Origin: Rhodocyclaceae bacterium
GTDB taxonomy: Bacteria > Pseudomonadota > Gammaproteobacteria > Burkholderiales > Rhodocyclaceae
NCBI GenBank assembly: GCA_017444505.1
Contig: JAFSWK010000287.1
Location: 1 to 8,053 of the forward strand
Length of the DNA: 8,053 nt
Direction: 5' to 3'
Positions 6,281 to 8,053 of the stretch are shown piece after piece. Positions within the stretch are counted from its first letter, which is position 1. Each line of letters starts with the position of its first letter. Position numbers and translations under genes: made by a program. Under the pieces are notes generated by a model. That model was given only the letters and a program-made list of their open reading frames with translations, did not search any database and had not been told where the DNA came from.

Positions 6281-7803
6281 CGCATCACCTCGCCCCAGTC
6301 CTGCTCAAAATACTGGACGAGTTTTTGCGTGTTGAGAAAGTTTGGTTCCACCTCGCGCCGCGCCATGTCCGCCGGAAAGCGGAACATCGCGGCGAGTTCT
6401 TCCGGCGACAAAAAGCGTGTGTTTACGCGCAGCGTTGCGGGCAGCGCGAAGGCGTCATCCGCGCCGGCAAGAATAAAACCCCATTCGCCAAACGACGGCA
6501 CGTAAATGTGATACGGCCAGGTGTGCAGCCCTGCGGCGCGCAAGGTGGCCTCAATGCACCAGAAGGCGTTGGGCGCGAAATACGGCGAGGTCGATTGCAC
6601 CGCCATGCGCCCGCCCGGGGCGAGATGGCGCGCCGCCAGCCGGTACATGGGCACGGAATAGAGTTTGCCGAGCGCAAAGCTGGACGGGTCGGGAAAGTCG
6701 ATGAGGATGACGTCGTATTGCTCGGGCGCGGTTTCCAGCCATTTCGCCGCGTCTTCATTGACCACGCGCAGGCGCGCGTCGGCCAGCGAGCCGTGATTGA
6801 GCGCGGTGAGCGTGCGCGATTGCGAAAACAATTGCGTCATTTGCGCGTCCAGGTCGACCAGCGTCACCGCCTGCACCGACGGGTATTTCAGCACCTCGCG
6901 CGCCGCCAGCCCGTCGCCGCCGCCCAAAATCAGCACCGTCCGCGCATCCTTCACCTGCTCCATCGCGGGCAGCACCAAGGCTTCGTGATAGCGCGCTTCG
7001 TCGCGGCTGGAAAATTGCAGGTTGCCGTTCAGAAACAGGCGCGTGTCGTCTTTCCAGCGCGTCACTACCAGCCGCTGGTAGGGCGTGCTGCGCGAATAGA
7101 CCACCGGGTCGCCGAAATAATGCTCTTCGGCGGCGGCCACGATGCGGTTGGCCAGCACAAACGCACCGGCCAGAATCAGCAGCACCGTCCCCGCCCGCCC
7201 CTGCAAGGCGGCATAACGTTTGCCCAGTTGCGCACGAAAGGCGCGCGCCGTCACCATCGCCACCAGCACGTTGAGAATGCCAAAGAGCAGCGCCGAGCGC
7301 GCCATGCCCAGATGCGGCGCGAGCACCAGCGGAAAGAGCAAGGAGACGGCCAGCGCGCCCATGTAGTCGAAGGTCAGCACGCGCGAGACCAGCTCGCGGA
7401 AATCCGCCTGCTGCTGGTTCAAAATGCGCATCACCAGCGGAATTTCCATGCCCACCACGGTGCCGGTCAATAACACCATGGCGTAGAGCAGCGTGCGAAA
7501 GGGGGCTGCCGCCAGCCCGAAGGCGACAAACAGCCCCAGCGCCGAAAGCCCGCCCATTACGCCCACCAGCAATTCAATTTCGATAAACCGCGCGAGCGCG
7601 TCTTGGTCCGCAATGTATTTCGAGACGTGCGCGCCCACGCCCATGGCAAAGAGATAGAGGCCAATCACCGATGAGAACAGCAAAATGCTGTCGCCCAGCA
7701 AATAGCTGGCCAGCGCCGCCATAATCAGCTCATAGGCCAGCCCGCAACTGGCGACCACAAACACCGAAATCACCAGCGTGCGATTGAGCCGTATTGAAGT
7801 CAT
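6277..7803 (-). CDS. Membrane-bound spermidine-synthase-like protein (polyamine aminopropyltransferase family)
   Basis: The protein has 508 residues in two parts. Residues 1 to about 223 hold roughly seven hydrophobic segments (about 9-31, 40-60, 75-98, 103-125, 142-163, 168-186, 205-222). Residues about 230-508 are a SpeE-like aminopropyltransferase domain: TPYQRLVV (240-247), LFLNGNLQFSSRDEARYHEA (256-275), the SAM-site loop LILGGGDGLAAREVL (291-305), acidic residues in TLVDLD (314-319), NEDA (349-352) and the catalytic-type LIDFPDP (367-373, D369 and D372). The FGEWGFILA motif near 438-446 fits the membrane-fused branch of the family as I recall it. Soluble SpeE is about 280-300 residues, so the membrane part is extra. 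Changes from classic SpeE include LDG to LNG and loss of the GPA following the DP motif, so the product may not be spermidine. The start at 7803 follows a G-rich site (7812-7807) and gives a Lys/Arg-bearing N-terminus; a longer frame to 8037 only runs antisense to the DUF350 gene. Confidence 0.88.
   Translation of the reverse strand: MTSIRLNRTLVISVFVVASCGLAYELIMAALASYLLGDSILLFSSVIGLYLFAMGVGAHVSKYIADQDALARFIEIELLVGVMGGLSALGLFVAFGLAAAPFRTLLYAMVLLTGTVVGMEIPLVMRILNQQQADFRELVSRVLTFDYMGALAVSLLFPLVLAPHLGMARSALLFGILNVLVAMVTARAFRAQLGKRYAALQGRAGTVLLILAGAFVLANRIVAAAEEHYFGDPVVYSRSTPYQRLVVTRWKDDTRLFLNGNLQFSSRDEARYHEALVLPAMEQVKDARTVLILGGGDGLAAREVLKYPSVQAVTLVDLDAQMTQLFSQSRTLTALNHGSLADARLRVVNEDAAKWLETAPEQYDVILIDFPDPSSFALGKLYSVPMYRLAARHLAPGGRMAVQSTSPYFAPNAFWCIEATLRAAGLHTWPYHIYVPSFGEWGFILAGADDAFALPATLRVNTRFLSPEELAAMFRFPADMARREVEPNFLNTQKLVQYFEQDWGEVMR
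6284..6291 (-). promoter_or_regulatory. Shine-Dalgarno site for the GTG-started oxidoreductase
   Basis: On the - strand GAGGTGAT ends three bases before the GTG at 6280. It lies within the last codons of the aminopropyltransferase gene and supports the unusual GTG start and the coupling of the two genes. Confidence 0.75.
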
Positions 7804-7824
7804 ACACCCCCCGTCAAACAGGCC

Positions 7825-7868
7825 GCCGATTATAGCCGCCGGATGCAGCCGAATCGGGCATAATCCGC
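7825..7868. repeat. Imperfect inverted repeat covering both divergent -10 boxes
   Basis: Arms 7825-7837 and 7856-7868 match at 10 of 13 positions when one is reverse-complemented; the cores are GATTATAGCC and GGGCATAATC. Their centres are about 31 bases apart, near three helical turns. It may be a regulator operator or simply two similar -10 elements facing opposite ways. GCCGCCGAT (7822-7830), GCCGCCGGAT (7835-7844) and GCAGCCGAAT (7845-7854) are also loosely repeated in the same direction. Confidence 0.45.
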
Positions 7869-7887
7869 CCCGTTCAAGATGCCTTTC

Positions 7888-7892
7888 AGGAG
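7888..7892 (+). promoter_or_regulatory. Shine-Dalgarno site of the DUF350 gene
   Basis: AGGAG stands eight bases before the ATG at 7901 and supports that start for the partial gene. Confidence 0.75.
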
Positions 7893-7900
7893 CCTGCCCG

Positions 7901-8053
7901 ATGAGCATTTCCCTCGCCCAGTACCTGCTGTATCTGCAATACATGCTCAGTGGCGTTGCGCTGACCGTCGCTTTCGCCTTTCTGTATGTGCGCATCACGC
8001 CCATCAACGAATTTGAGCACATCCGCGAAGGCAACACCGCCTGCGCGCTTTCC
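7901..8053 (+). CDS. DUF350 (YjfL-type) inner-membrane protein, 3'-truncated by window edge
   Basis: Only the first 51 codons are present and the frame is still open at the window end. The protein begins MSISLAQYLLYLQYMLSG, continues with a hydrophobic segment VALTVAFAFLYV and then RITPINEFEHIREGNTACALS. The pattern of a first membrane helix, then Y-[VI]-x-ITP-x-(D/N)-E, then IREGNTAAA is how I recall DUF350 proteins (E. coli YjfL) starting; these are small proteins with about four membrane helices and unknown function. Divergent placement next to a membrane aminopropyltransferase supports the identification, since DUF350 genes recur beside polyamine- and glutathionylspermidine-type enzymes (recalled, not checked). 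It is too short to exclude another small membrane family. Confidence 0.72.
   Translation, partial: MSISLAQYLLYLQYMLSGVALTVAFAFLYVRITPINEFEHIREGNTACALS

Larger units (their letters stand above)
7804..7900. promoter_or_regulatory. Divergent promoter region between the aminopropyltransferase and DUF350 genes
   Basis: This 97-base spacer separates two start codons pointing away from each other. On the - strand a perfect TATAAT (7834-7829) would serve the aminopropyltransferase-oxidoreductase pair; on the + strand CATAAT (7859-7864) would serve the DUF350 gene. Neither has a good -35 box at 16-18 bases (CCGATT for the - promoter, CCGCCG for the + promoter), which suggests an activator or an alternative sigma factor. 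The two polymerase footprints would overlap almost completely, so the promoters should compete. The promoter assignment is by eye. Confidence 0.55.

Noticed and set aside
5629..7473. Long open frame on the + strand (614 codons)
   Set aside because: Antisense to the oxidoreductase and aminopropyltransferase genes, very rich in Arg, His and Gln, with no domain or plausible start; a shadow of the codon bias of the real genes.
7804..8037. N-terminal extension of the aminopropyltransferase by 78 codons
   Set aside because: The extension would run antisense through the DUF350 start and the shared promoter region, and it has no membrane or SpeE-like sequence; ATG at 7803 is preceded by a G-rich ribosome site.

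Overview
The window is GC-rich, gene-dense Gram-negative DNA. The PotGHI-type permeases, the FlgM/FlgN flagellar regulators, the sigma-28-like promoter and the DUF350 gene together suggest a motile proteobacterium, most likely a betaproteobacterium. That placement is inferred from gene content and style; no rRNA or other phylogenetic marker is present. There are eight protein-coding genes, two of them cut by the window edges. I see no tRNA, rRNA, CRISPR array, insertion sequence or phage gene, and no gene-free stretch longer than about 105 bases.

Left part (1-2737, + strand): the end of a polyamine (probably putrescine) ABC importer. It contains a 5'-truncated ATPase (potG) and two inner-membrane permeases (potH, potI), tightly packed, with a 4-base ATGA overlap between potH and potI. 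The periplasmic binding protein potF would be expected just upstream, outside the window.

Middle (2738-4617, + strand): a flagellar checkpoint module. A sigma-28 (FliA) promoter with the canonical 11-base spacer precedes flgM (anti-sigma-28 factor). Next come flgN (chaperone for the hook-filament junction proteins) and, after a 21-base gap, a membrane-anchored endonuclease/exonuclease/phosphatase (EEP) family protein that may share the transcript.

Right part (4634-8053): a divergent locus. On the - strand a membrane-embedded spermidine-synthase-like aminopropyltransferase (about seven N-terminal membrane segments plus a SpeE-like domain) is translationally coupled, through a GTGA overlap, to a Tat-exported FAD-dependent oxidoreductase of amine-oxidase/desaturase type. 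On the + strand, across a 97-base shared promoter region with two opposed -10-like boxes, a DUF350 (YjfL-type) membrane protein begins and runs off the window. This divergent locus is the least understood part. A polyamine-type synthase fused to a membrane domain, a FAD enzyme with a Tat signal and a DUF350 protein suggest an envelope-associated amine-modifying system. A putrescine-type importer lies about 3.5 kb away. The charge pattern of the synthase's membrane domain puts its catalytic domain on an unexpected side of the membrane, which makes it the best lead in the window.
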